A stretch of 6,098 nt of DNA, taken from Chitinophagaceae bacterium. Its GTDB lineage: Bacteria > Bacteroidota > Bacteroidia > Chitinophagales > Chitinophagaceae. A model generated the notes under the pieces. It had not been told where the DNA came from. It searched no databases and worked only from the letters and a program-made list of their open reading frames with translations. The DNA lies in NCBI GenBank assembly GCA_025455665.1, contig JALOMC010000157.1:1-6098 (forward strand), written 5' to 3'. The position numbers and the translations under genes are program-made. Positions 1 to 5,915 of the stretch are shown here, piece after piece (position 1 is the stretch's first letter; the number at the start of each line of letters is the position of its first letter).

Positions 1-593
1 ACCTGCACTGGACCGTGCGCCACGGCGAAAAATGGTTGCTGCATGGCCCCAACGGCGTAGGCAAAAGCAGCCTGCTCAGCCTCATTACCGCCGATCATCC
101 GCAGGCCTATGCGAACAAGGTGTATCTGTTTGGCAAGCGTCGCGGCACGGGCGAAAGTATTTGGGATATCAAAAAGCAAATTGGCTTTGTATCGCCTGAG
201 TTGCAGATGTATTTCCAACAAACAGCCACCTGCTACCACACGGTGGCCAGCGGTATTTTTGATACCATCGGCTTGTTCAGAACGCTGAACGATGCACAGG
301 AAACACAGGTGCAAGAATGGTTGCAACTATTTGGTTTCAAGGCCCGACAACACAAGCCATTCCGACAATTTTCAGCTGGCGAACAGCGGCTCATTTTACT
401 GGCAAGGGCGCTGATAAAAAATCCGCCCCTGCTGGTGCTGGATGAGCCCTGCCAGGGGCTGGACGAAGCACAGCAAGCCGCACTGCTACACTGGATAGAT
501 GCCATTTGCGAAGCCGGCAACAAGACGCTGATTTTTGTAACGCACTACGTAAATGACCGGCCCGCCTGCATCAATCGGGAGTTGGCCTTATAA
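1..593 (+). CDS. ABC-type ATPase, C-terminal part (ModF/PhrA-like), 5'-truncated by window edge
   Basis: The gene enters from the left edge. The frame is open from base 3 (Leu-His-Trp-Thr-Val...), so the GTG at 15 is an internal valine and not a start. About 196 residues of a complete ABC nucleotide-binding domain are visible. Counting the Leu codon at base 3 as residue 1, the Walker A GPNGVGKSS lies at about 15-23. The Q-loop glutamine is in the IGFVSPELQ stretch. The signature is FSAGEQ, a variant of LSGGQ, and it is followed by LLVLDEP (Walker B) with a D-loop GLD and an IFVTH switch histidine. The pieces SGIFDTIGLF, the DEPCQGLD context and the C-terminal pattern THY..D.P.CI resemble the second ATPase domain of ModF/PhrA proteins. 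These are soluble tandem-ATPase proteins, so a first ATPase domain is expected upstream. No membrane segment is seen. The substrate or partner is unknown, and a role in molybdate transport should not be assumed. The gene converges on rarA. Confidence 0.88.
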   Translation, partial: LHWTVRHGEKWLLHGPNGVGKSSLLSLITADHPQAYANKVYLFGKRRGTGESIWDIKKQIGFVSPELQMYFQQTATCYHTVASGIFDTIGLFRTLNDAQETQVQEWLQLFGFKARQHKPFRQFSAGEQRLILLARALIKNPPLLVLDEPCQGLDEAQQAALLHWIDAICEAGNKTLIFVTHYVNDRPACINRELAL

Positions 594-620
594 ATACTCC
601 CCGCCTTCTTGACGGGAGAC

Positions 621-646
621 GTCTGAGCCGGTGGCCAGACAGTTTT
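621..646 (+). terminator. Possible intrinsic terminator of the ABC ATPase gene
   Basis: Twenty-seven bases after the stop codon, GTCTG-A-GCC pairs with GGC-CAGAC across a GGT loop. This is eight pairs with one bulged A, and AG then TTTT follow. The T-run is short, so this is a moderate candidate only. A weaker CTCC(C)CG / CGGGAG hairpin lies just upstream at about 597-616. Confidence 0.35.
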
Positions 647-654
647 CAGTGCAT

Positions 655-718
655 CAACACAACACCCCAACTCGTGAACTTGTGAACTCGTGAACTTTTG
701 AACTCGTGAACTTTAGTA
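655..718. repeat. 8-bp-period tandem repeat array at the 3' end of rarA
   Basis: Five consecutive octamers at 671-710 read CTCGTGAA, CTTGTGAA, CTCGTGAA, CTTTTGAA and CTCGTGAA. Two decayed units precede them (CAACACAA, CACCCCAA from 655), and one follows at 711-718 (CTTTAGTA) that overlaps the rarA stop codon at 713-715. The period is exactly 8 with no indel. The unit is not self-complementary, so the array does not form a hairpin. A second array of the same unit lies at 4159-4214 in the same orientation relative to the neighbouring minus-strand gene. Confidence 0.85.
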
Positions 719-1987
719 CTTGTACTTCTCTCCCCACCTTGCTTTCAAAAACTTCCGCAGCTCTTCTTCTCTCGCATTCTTACCGGGGTCGTACAGTCGG
801 GTGCCTTTTATAGCATCTGGTAAATATTCTTGTGGTATAAAGTTGCCTTCGCCCATGTGTGAGTATTGGTAGTCTTTGCCATAGCCAAGGCCCTTCATCA
901 GTTTGGTAGGTGCATTGCGGATGTGCATGGGCACGGGTAAATCGCCGGTACGCTCTACCAGCGCCAGGGCTTCGTCGATGGCCATGTACGATGCATTGCT
1001 TTTGGGCGAAGAAGCCAGGTAGGTACAGCATTGCCCCAACACGATGCGTCCTTCCGGTTTGCCGATTTTGCGTACGGCTTCAAAGCAGGCATTGGCCATT
1101 ACAATGGCGGTTGGGTTGGCATTGCCAATGTCTTCGCTGGCAAAAATGACCATGCGCCGGGCAATGAATTCATAGTCTTCGCCACCAGCTATCATGCGGG
1201 CCATCCAGTAGATGGCACCATTGGGATCGCTGCCCCGCATGCTTTTGATAAAGGCCGAAATGATATCGTAGTGTTGTTCGCCTTTTTTGTCGTACAGGGC
1301 CACGGTGCTTTGCGCTGCCTTCATCACCACATCATCGGTTACCTGCAGCAGCGGTGCACCGGTTGCTTGCAGCGCTTGTATGCTTATTTCAAACAGGTTC
1401 AGCAAGCGGCGGGCATCGCCTCCACTAAGCCTGATCAATGCTTCTGTATCAACCAACTCTATAGCCAGCGAACGCAGCACTTCATCTTTTTGCATGGCGG
1501 TGTGCAGCAGTTGCACCAGTTGGTCGGGCGTTAGTGGCTTTAGTACATATACCTGACTTCGGCTCAACAGCGCACTGTTTACTTCAAACGACGGATTTTC
1601 AGTAGTAGCGCCAATCAGCGTAATGGTTCCCCTTTCTACTGCTCCCAGCAGGGCATCTTGCTGGCTTTTATTGAAGCGATGGATTTCGTCGATGAACAGG
1701 ATGGCACCCTGTTGTTTTTTGGCCAGCTCAATCACTTCGCGTATTTCCTTTACCCCGCTGCTGATGGCCGACAGCTGGTAAAAAGGCAACTGCAGATGAT
1801 GTGAAATGACAGTAGCCAGGGTGGTTTTGCCCACACCGGGCGGACCCCAAAAAATGATGGAGTGAATGCGCCCTTGCTGCAGCGCCGTACGCAGCACGGT
1901 GCCTTCGCCCACCATGTGCTGCTGGCCCACTATTTCATCAATGGTTTGTGGCCGCATCCGCTCGGCCAGTGGTATTTGAGCAGACAT
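713..1987 (-). CDS. rarA: Replication-associated recombination protein A (RarA/MgsA family AAA+ ATPase)
   Basis: This 424-residue protein is the usual length for the family. RarA is a cytoplasmic AAA+ ATPase related to clamp loaders; it acts at stalled replication forks and is homologous to yeast Mgs1 and human WRNIP1. The N-terminus has the typical [18 protein letters not shown]. Walker [10 protein letters not shown] is at about 48-56 and Walker B ILFIDE at 96-101, followed by [13 protein letters not shown]. The sensor-1 stretch [10 protein letters not shown] is at about 125-134, and the LLSR arginine finger is near 143. The C-terminal half carries the family's tetramerisation region, including the [20 protein letters not shown] stretch and the QEYLPD motif, and nothing looks truncated. 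The ATG at 1985-1987 is chosen because the protein aligns from its first residues; no Shine-Dalgarno site is visible. It starts 55 bases after the transglutaminase stop, so co-transcription is plausible, but a functional link is not shown. Its stop codon touches the octamer array. Confidence 0.96.
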   Translation of the reverse strand: MSAQIPLAERMRPQTIDEIVGQQHMVGEGTVLRTALQQGRIHSIIFWGPPGVGKTTLATVISHHLQLPFYQLSAISSGVKEIREVIELAKKQQGAILFIDEIHRFNKSQQDALLGAVERGTITLIGATTENPSFEVNSALLSRSQVYVLKPLTPDQLVQLLHTAMQKDEVLRSLAIELVDTEALIRLSGGDARRLLNLFEISIQALQATGAPLLQVTDDVVMKAAQSTVALYDKKGEQHYDIISAFIKSMRGSDPNGAIYWMARMIAGGEDYEFIARRMVIFASEDIGNANPTAIVMANACFEAVRKIGKPEGRIVLGQCCTYLASSPKSNASYMAIDEALALVERTGDLPVPMHIRNAPTKLMKGLGYGKDYQYSHMGEGNFIPQEYLPDAIKGTRLYDPGKNAREEELRKFLKARWGEKYKY

Positions 1988-2021
1988 GTTGCTGAAGATG
2001 ATTTTTGTAAAACACGCCGAC

Positions 2022-2041
2022 GCCCGAAAAATACAGCGGGC
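2022..2041 (-). other. Small GC hairpin between transglutaminase and rarA
   Basis: GCCCG and CGGGC arms are separated by a 10-base loop. The hairpin begins one base after the transglutaminase stop codon on the transcribed strand. No U-run follows in the rarA direction, so it is not a canonical terminator. It could slow or attenuate read-through into rarA, or stabilise the 3' end, or mean nothing. Confidence 0.25.
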
Positions 2042-2042
2042 T

Positions 2043-2990
2043 TTATTGTTGCTGCTGTGCCTGCATCCAGTCGGTTTGCCACGGTTCCAGCCCTTCTTCG
2101 CTGATGGTTTGCATTTTCACCTCGTTCAGCTCTTCAAACACATGCCCATCTTCGTAGCCTACCGATACCAGCACCGACAGCGATTGGCGAGCCAGCCCTT
2201 TGAAGGTGCCTTTCACCGGTGTACAGTCTCTGAAGTCGCGGCCGGTGGCCAATAGCACATGCCTGCCATTTACCCATACATTGTTGGTGGGGTCTATGCC
2301 TACCCAGCCTAGTACAGGCGTCCACGCTTCTACCCAGGCATGGGTGGCGCCCTCGCCACGCAGGCCGCTTTTGTTGGGGCAAATGTAGCCGCTGACGTAG
2401 CGGGCCGGAATGCCACGGCTGCGCAGCAACTGTAGCATCACATGCGCAAAATCCTGACACACGCCACTGCGATGGTCCAGTATTTCATCCACCGTTGTTT
2501 CTACGTTGGTGATGCCTTTTTCGTACCGAAAGTTGCGGTATATAAATTCGTTGCAGCGCCACACAAATTCCAACACATCCTCATCGGGCGGCGGCAGCTC
2601 CTGCAGTATATGATCAATTACCCACTGCTCCCTTATTCGCTCCGGATCGGCTAATTGCAGCAGCAAAATATCATTACCAATGGCGTTCTGCAGTTGGCGC
2701 AGTGTGCAGGTGGCAGCCGGCCGCTCGTTGGCTCGCTCTGTTGTTTCTACCACCAGGCGGGCATCTATACTCAGTTCCTGGTGTGGCAGCAGTACATTAA
2801 AATCACCTACGATGTTGCCATAATAGTCAGTAAACTGCGCAATAGCCGGTGAGGTGCTGATCAGCAATTCGAATTGGCGCATTGTTTGCCCCTGGCAAGG
2901 CAGCGGAAAGATGCGCACCTGGCTCATGCTTTCCTTTACCGGGCGGTCGTACTGATAATGGGTGATATGTCGGATAGAAAATACCGGCAT
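2043..2990 (-). CDS. Transglutaminase-like cysteine peptidase family protein (Bact_transglu_N + transglutaminase core)
   Basis: This 315-residue protein has no signal peptide or membrane segment and is probably cytoplasmic. Residues 1 to about 85 match the beta-rich bacterial transglutaminase N-terminal domain (IRHITHYQYDRPV at the start, then DYYGNIV and a ...SIDARLVVE end). The core at about 150-250 holds the papain-like triad: Cys178 in GVCQDFAH, His218 in THAWVEAW and Asp233 in GIDPTN. The RSRGIPARYVSGY stretch between them is characteristic of the COG1305 family. All three catalytic residues are present, so activity as a peptidase, amidase or acyl-transferase is expected, but the substrate is unknown. 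It is the third gene of the ATP-grasp / alpha-E / transglutaminase set, and its partners suggest it cleaves or transfers a bond made by the ATP-grasp enzyme; that is inference. The start at 2988-2990 fits the family N-terminus, which normally begins within a few residues of the IRH motif. The short Gln-rich tail (AQQQQ) is unremarkable. Confidence 0.93.
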   Translation of the reverse strand: MPVFSIRHITHYQYDRPVKESMSQVRIFPLPCQGQTMRQFELLISTSPAIAQFTDYYGNIVGDFNVLLPHQELSIDARLVVETTERANERPAATCTLRQLQNAIGNDILLLQLADPERIREQWVIDHILQELPPPDEDVLEFVWRCNEFIYRNFRYEKGITNVETTVDEILDHRSGVCQDFAHVMLQLLRSRGIPARYVSGYICPNKSGLRGEGATHAWVEAWTPVLGWVGIDPTNNVWVNGRHVLLATGRDFRDCTPVKGTFKGLARQSLSVLVSVGYEDGHVFEELNEVKMQTISEEGLEPWQTDWMQAQQQQ

Positions 2991-3086
2991 GATTGCTAAA
3001 AGGGTAAAACAAATGCGGGAGCCGAAGCTAAAGGCCCACCGCCATTTGGTGCCGGCATTTTATACAGGCTGTTGGTAAAATAGCGG

Positions 3087-4031
3087 CTAGGTGTACGAAA
3101 AAAACATTCTGGATAGCTCGGCCGAAAAATCCCACACCTGCTGCCGGATGCGTTGTATCAACTCTTCCAGACTTTTTCCATCCATTGAAAACGGATCGGC
3201 AAACTCCACCATGCTTTTCAGCCTTCCAAACTGGCGCACCAGTTTATCCGAATCGGGATGTGCATTTTCGGCCAGCATGGCGTGCATATACTTATCAATG
3301 CGCTCCATGCTGTAAATAACCGAGCGGGGGAAATCGGCATTGAAGATGGCCTGGTATATAGCCTGTCTTGTGTGGTGAGTGCCACGATTGCTTTTCAGAT
3401 ACAGCTCGTAGCCCGATAGCGAGTACAGCAGCCGACGCCAGTACAGCAGGTCGTCGTTCTTTTCCAGATCATAGCCCATGGGCTGCAGGTAGGCATCGGC
3501 CATGTCTATTGTTTGCAGGCAGCGTTCTATAAACTTGCCCATGTTCATAAACTCCCACCCCAGGCCACGTGGCATTGTGCTGTCTACAATGCCATTGTAC
3601 AGCAGGCAGTGGTTTTCCAGTTGGTCCAGCACTTTCAGCGTATCCTCGCCACGCAGTCTTTCGGTCAGTCCTTCGTTGTTAATGAAGTGATACATCGCAT
3701 TTACCTGCTCCCACACTTCTTTTGTAATGCGGTCCTGGCTGCCCCGGGCATTTTCACGGGCCTTGCCCAGCAATACTTTCAGCGAGTTTACATTGCTGTT
3801 ATCGCAAATGCAATACTGCAATACTGCCGGCCCATTTTGGCTCATCGATTGCCGCTCGCCGGCTGTAAGTCCGGTATAGCACTGCAGCAGCGGGCCGTAG
3901 CCCAGGGTATCGCCCTCCCAGCTATCAAAGCCCAGTATGTAAAAATACCGCACTGCACGGGCCACCCCGTCGGCCCGCTCCATGTATCGGTTCAGCCAAA
4001 AAAGGTTATCGGCTATTCTGCTCAGCATCAT
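3087..4031 (-). CDS. Alpha-E domain-containing protein (DUF403 / COG2307)
   Basis: This 314-residue protein has the full length of the alpha-E family, an all-helical domain with no established enzymatic activity. The diagnostic N-terminal helix LSRIADNLFWLNRYMERADGVAR occupies residues 3 to about 25. Conserved downstream stretches include NARGSQDRITKEVWEQVN, GMDS-like VDSTMPRGLGWEFMNMGKFIER and the RAIY-like QAIYQAIFNADFPRSVIY segment. No signal peptide or membrane segment is seen. In many genomes it sits between the permuted ATP-grasp gene and a transglutaminase gene, as here, and it has been predicted to be a partner or scaffold of the ATP-grasp enzyme. Two adjacent ATG codons (4029-4031 and 4026-4028) could start it. 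The first is preferred because a GGAGG lies nine bases upstream of it; homologues normally begin M-LSR, so the second remains possible. The 183-bp gap to the upstream ATP-grasp gene is long for this set and is filled by repeats. Confidence 0.94.
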   Translation of the reverse strand: MMLSRIADNLFWLNRYMERADGVARAVRYFYILGFDSWEGDTLGYGPLLQCYTGLTAGERQSMSQNGPAVLQYCICDNSNVNSLKVLLGKARENARGSQDRITKEVWEQVNAMYHFINNEGLTERLRGEDTLKVLDQLENHCLLYNGIVDSTMPRGLGWEFMNMGKFIERCLQTIDMADAYLQPMGYDLEKNDDLLYWRRLLYSLSGYELYLKSNRGTHHTRQAIYQAIFNADFPRSVIYSMERIDKYMHAMLAENAHPDSDKLVRQFGRLKSMVEFADPFSMDGKSLEELIQRIRQQVWDFSAELSRMFFSYT

Positions 4032-4040
4032 AATATTTAC

Positions 4041-4045
4041 CCTCC
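4041..4045 (-). promoter_or_regulatory. Strong Shine-Dalgarno-like site of the alpha-E gene
   Basis: GGAGG on the minus strand, inside GGGGGAGGG, lies nine bases before the ATG at 4031. None of the other genes in the window has such a site, in keeping with the weak use of Shine-Dalgarno pairing in Bacteroidota. It may therefore be a by-product of the G-rich repeat in which it is embedded. Confidence 0.5.
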
Positions 4046-4049
4046 CCCG

Positions 4050-4065
4050 CCTCCCTAAAGGGAGG
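4050..4065 (-). repeat. CCTCCC/GGGAGG hairpin upstream of the alpha-E gene
   Basis: CCTCCC and GGGAGG flank a TTTA loop on the minus strand, a perfect six-pair stem with a four-base loop. A G-rich segment (GCGGGGGAGGG) follows and contains a second GGGAGG. The shape, with flanking TAGCTCC and a downstream G-rich tail, resembles short dispersed palindromic elements I have seen between genes of Bacteroidota. That similarity is from memory and was not checked by search. Confidence 0.6.
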
Positions 4066-4158
4066 AGCTAATAATTGAATTTGTAAAATGGTTTAATCTC
4101 CGCATGGAACAACAAAAGTGTCTTCTCAACCCGATTATTTTAATCATCCTATTCTGCA

Positions 4159-4214
4159 CTTGTGAACGCTCAAACATTCGAACTCTCAAACTCCTGAACT
4201 CGTGAACTCGTGAA
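4159..4214. repeat. 8-bp-period tandem repeat array at the 3' end of the ATP-grasp gene
   Basis: Seven consecutive octamers read CTTGTGAA, CGCTCAAA, CATTCGAA, CTCTCAAA, CTCCTGAA, CTCGTGAA and CTCGTGAA. The last ends directly against the ATP-grasp stop codon at 4215-4217. Units keep the pattern C.....AA and become more perfect towards the gene, which suggests growth at that end and decay at the other. The period is exactly 8 across 56 bases. Array and unit match those at 655-718. Confidence 0.85.
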
Positions 4215-5651
4215 CTACTCTTCAATATCTACCACCCAGGTATCCTTGCTGCCGCCGCCCTGGCTACTATTTACCACCAGGCTGCCCTTGCGCAGTGCCA
4301 CTCTTGTAAGGCCGCCGGGCACTATTTCAATACCGCTGGGCCCGCACAGGGCAAAGGGCCGCAGGTCGATGTGCCGCGACTCCAGTTTGCCATCGATGAG
4401 GCATGGCACTGTGCTTAGCTGAATAATGGGCTGCGCAATGAAGTTCCGAGGATTTTGCATCACTGCTACTTTCAGATCGTTCAGCTCCAGCTCGGTGGCC
4501 TTGTTGCCCATTACCATGCCATACCCACCGCTTTGGTTGGTTTGCTTTACCACCATGCTGCTCAAATGCTGAAACACGTGGCGGCGCTCCTCTTCCACCT
4601 CCAGCCGGTAGGTAGGTATGTTGGGCAAAATGGCGTCTTCGTTCAGGTAGTATTTGATCATCGCCGGCACATAGGCGTATACGGCTTTGTCGTCGGCCAC
4701 ACCATTGCCCACTGCATTTACCAGTGCTACATTGCCTTTGCGGTACGCACTCATAATGCCGGGCACGCCCAGCATGCTATCGGGCCTGAACACCAGCGGA
4801 TCAATGAAGTCGTCATCGATGCGCCGATAAATGACATCCACCGGCTGCAGACCGCTGGTGGTTTTCATAAACACTTTTTGATGGTCTATCACCAGATCGC
4901 GGCCTTCTACCAGTGGTATGCCCATGGTACGGGCCAAAAATGTGTGCTCGTAGTAGGCGCTATTGTACACGCCAGGTGTCAGCAGCACCACATTGGGCTG
5001 GTCTACCTGCCGCGGCGATAGCTGGCTCAGAATATTCAGCAACCGCGTAGGATACGTATTTACCATGCGCACATGGTTGTGTGCCAGCAGGTCAGGAAAA
5101 ATTCGCTTCGTCACCTCGCGGTTTTCAAGCATATAGCTCACACCGCTGGGGGTACGCAGGTTATCTTCCAGCACATAAAACACGCCATCGGCGCCGCGTA
5201 TCAGATCAATGCCGGCTATGTGCACATATATCTGATGCGGCACATCTATACCAGTCACTTCTTTTAAAAAATGCGGACAACTGGCAATGAGCGATGCAGG
5301 CACCACGCCGTCCTTTACTATTTGCTGGCCATGGTACACATCGTGCAAAAACATGTTCAGCGCCTTCAACCGCTGCTTGATGCCGGCCTCAATATGATCC
5401 CACTCTTTGGCAGTAATAATGCGGGGAATGATATCGAAAGGGAAAATGCGTTCGATGCCTTCGTTATCGCTATACACCGTGAAGGTGATGCCCTGGTTCA
5501 TGAAAAAGTCGGCCGCTTGCTTGTGTTTTCCTTCCAGCGCAGCAGCGCTCAATTGTTGCAAAGCAGCATTCACACCGCCATAGCGGGCTCGCACAGCATC
5601 GGGCGTAAACATCTCATCCCAGGTCAGGGGCTTCTCGTGGGTCGCATTCAT
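4215..5651 (-). CDS. Circularly permuted ATP-grasp protein (CP_ATPgrasp, DUF404/DUF407, COG2308)
   Basis: The family is predicted to use ATP to join a carboxylate to an amine, giving an amide or peptide bond; substrates are not established. From the chosen start the protein has 478 residues, the usual size. The opening WDEMFTPDAVRARY (11-24) is the family N-terminus. Further motifs are FPFDIIPRII at about 70-79, FYVLEDNLRTPSGVSYMLENR at 158-178, VIYRRIDDDFIDPL at 273-286, VNAVGNGVADDKAVYAYVP at 311-329, VVKQTNQSGGYGM at 367-379, FIAQP at 404-408, HIDLRPFAL at 427-435 and NSSQGGGSKDTWV at 461-473. These acidic, Arg, Lys and Gly-rich blocks are the expected nucleotide- and metal-binding pieces, and none is missing. 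The frame is open to an ATG at 5768, but the extra 39 residues are Pro/Gly/Trp-rich, unlike the family, and cross inverted repeats, so ATG 5649-5651 is preferred. It is the first gene of the triad. Confidence 0.94.
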   Translation of the reverse strand: MNATHEKPLTWDEMFTPDAVRARYGGVNAALQQLSAAALEGKHKQAADFFMNQGITFTVYSDNEGIERIFPFDIIPRIITAKEWDHIEAGIKQRLKALNMFLHDVYHGQQIVKDGVVPASLIASCPHFLKEVTGIDVPHQIYVHIAGIDLIRGADGVFYVLEDNLRTPSGVSYMLENREVTKRIFPDLLAHNHVRMVNTYPTRLLNILSQLSPRQVDQPNVVLLTPGVYNSAYYEHTFLARTMGIPLVEGRDLVIDHQKVFMKTTSGLQPVDVIYRRIDDDFIDPLVFRPDSMLGVPGIMSAYRKGNVALVNAVGNGVADDKAVYAYVPAMIKYYLNEDAILPNIPTYRLEVEEERRHVFQHLSSMVVKQTNQSGGYGMVMGNKATELELNDLKVAVMQNPRNFIAQPIIQLSTVPCLIDGKLESRHIDLRPFALCGPSGIEIVPGGLTRVALRKGSLVVNSSQGGGSKDTWVVDIEE

Positions 5652-5676
5652 AGGCGGAAGAATTGGGGCTGGCTGC

Positions 5677-5684
5677 CACAAATA
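5677..5684 (-). promoter_or_regulatory. Weak -7-like promoter element upstream of the ATP-grasp gene
   Basis: TATTTGTG on the minus strand matches five of the six fixed positions of the Bacteroidota -7 element TAnnTTTG and lies 25 bases before the ATG at 5651. No TTTG is seen at the expected -33 position, where the CGGGC palindrome lies instead. This is a suggestion only. Confidence 0.22.
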
Positions 5685-5701
5685 CCGTCCTGGTGCATCG
5701 G

Positions 5702-5731
5702 CGGGCTGCCCGTACTTCGGCCAAGGCCGAA
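5702..5731. promoter_or_regulatory. Pair of inverted repeats upstream of the triad operon
   Basis: Two palindromes lie in tandem. CGGGC-T-GCCCG is at 5702-5712, and TTCGGCC-AA-GGCCGAA is at 5716-5731 with seven-base arms and a two-base centre. They lie 50 to 80 bases upstream of the ATP-grasp start in non-coding DNA. They could be operator sites for a dimeric regulator or a leader hairpin. The first sits about where a -33 element would fall relative to the weak TATTTGTG box. A further CGGGC occurs at 5752-5756. Confidence 0.4.
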
Positions 5732-5857
5732 AACTACAGCAGCCACCTGAGCGGGCAGGCGCTGGCATCTGGCAGCAAGGTTCGCTGGGAAATTAAGGAA
5801 AAAAGACAACCGCCAAATTCTTGTGGGCCTTTTGGCTCATCAGGTTTCCACTTTATC

Positions 5858-5887
5858 AAAAAAAACAAATGACACCGGGCCTGGCCC
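5858..5887 (-). terminator. Weak terminator-like element after the right-edge membrane protein gene
   Basis: On the minus strand GGGCC-A-GGCCC (5887-5877) is followed, seven bases later, by TTTG and then eight Ts. The stem can only form four GC pairs around a three-base loop and does not directly adjoin the T-run, so it falls short of a canonical intrinsic terminator. Its position, about 30 bases after the stop codon at 5916-5918, is appropriate for one. Confidence 0.28.
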
Positions 5888-5915
5888 TGCCACTGCAGAA
5901 CAGGCACCTGCCATG

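Noticed and set aside
15..593. GTG at 15 as the true start of the ABC ATPase
   Set aside because: The frame is open to the window edge, and the residues before it (LHWTV) fit the usual strand before Walker A, so the gene is truncated by the window rather than starting there.
1031..1534. Plus-strand frame of 167 codons inside rarA
   Set aside because: It is antisense to a clearly conserved gene, His/Cys/Gln-rich and without any recognisable domain; a mirror of rarA codon use.
3513..4058. Plus-strand frame of 181 codons opposite the alpha-E gene
   Set aside because: It is antisense to a conserved gene, has no domain-like pattern, and its end simply reads the CCTCCC repeat as a proline run.
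4055..4147. 30-codon minus-strand frame in the ATP-grasp / alpha-E gap
   Set aside because: It ends inside the palindromic repeat, has no ribosome site and no recognisable peptide features.
4159..4214. CRISPR-like array
   Set aside because: Units are 8 bp with no spacers, and no cas genes are present.
4455..5021. Plus-strand frame of 188 codons opposite the ATP-grasp gene
   Set aside because: It is antisense to a conserved gene; His-rich composition is what the reversed ATP-grasp codons produce.
5652..5768. N-terminal extension of the ATP-grasp protein to an ATG at 5768
   Set aside because: The 39 extra residues are Pro/Gly/Cys/Trp-rich, do not look like the family, and lie across inverted repeats; the family N-terminus begins near WDEMF just after the ATG at 5651.
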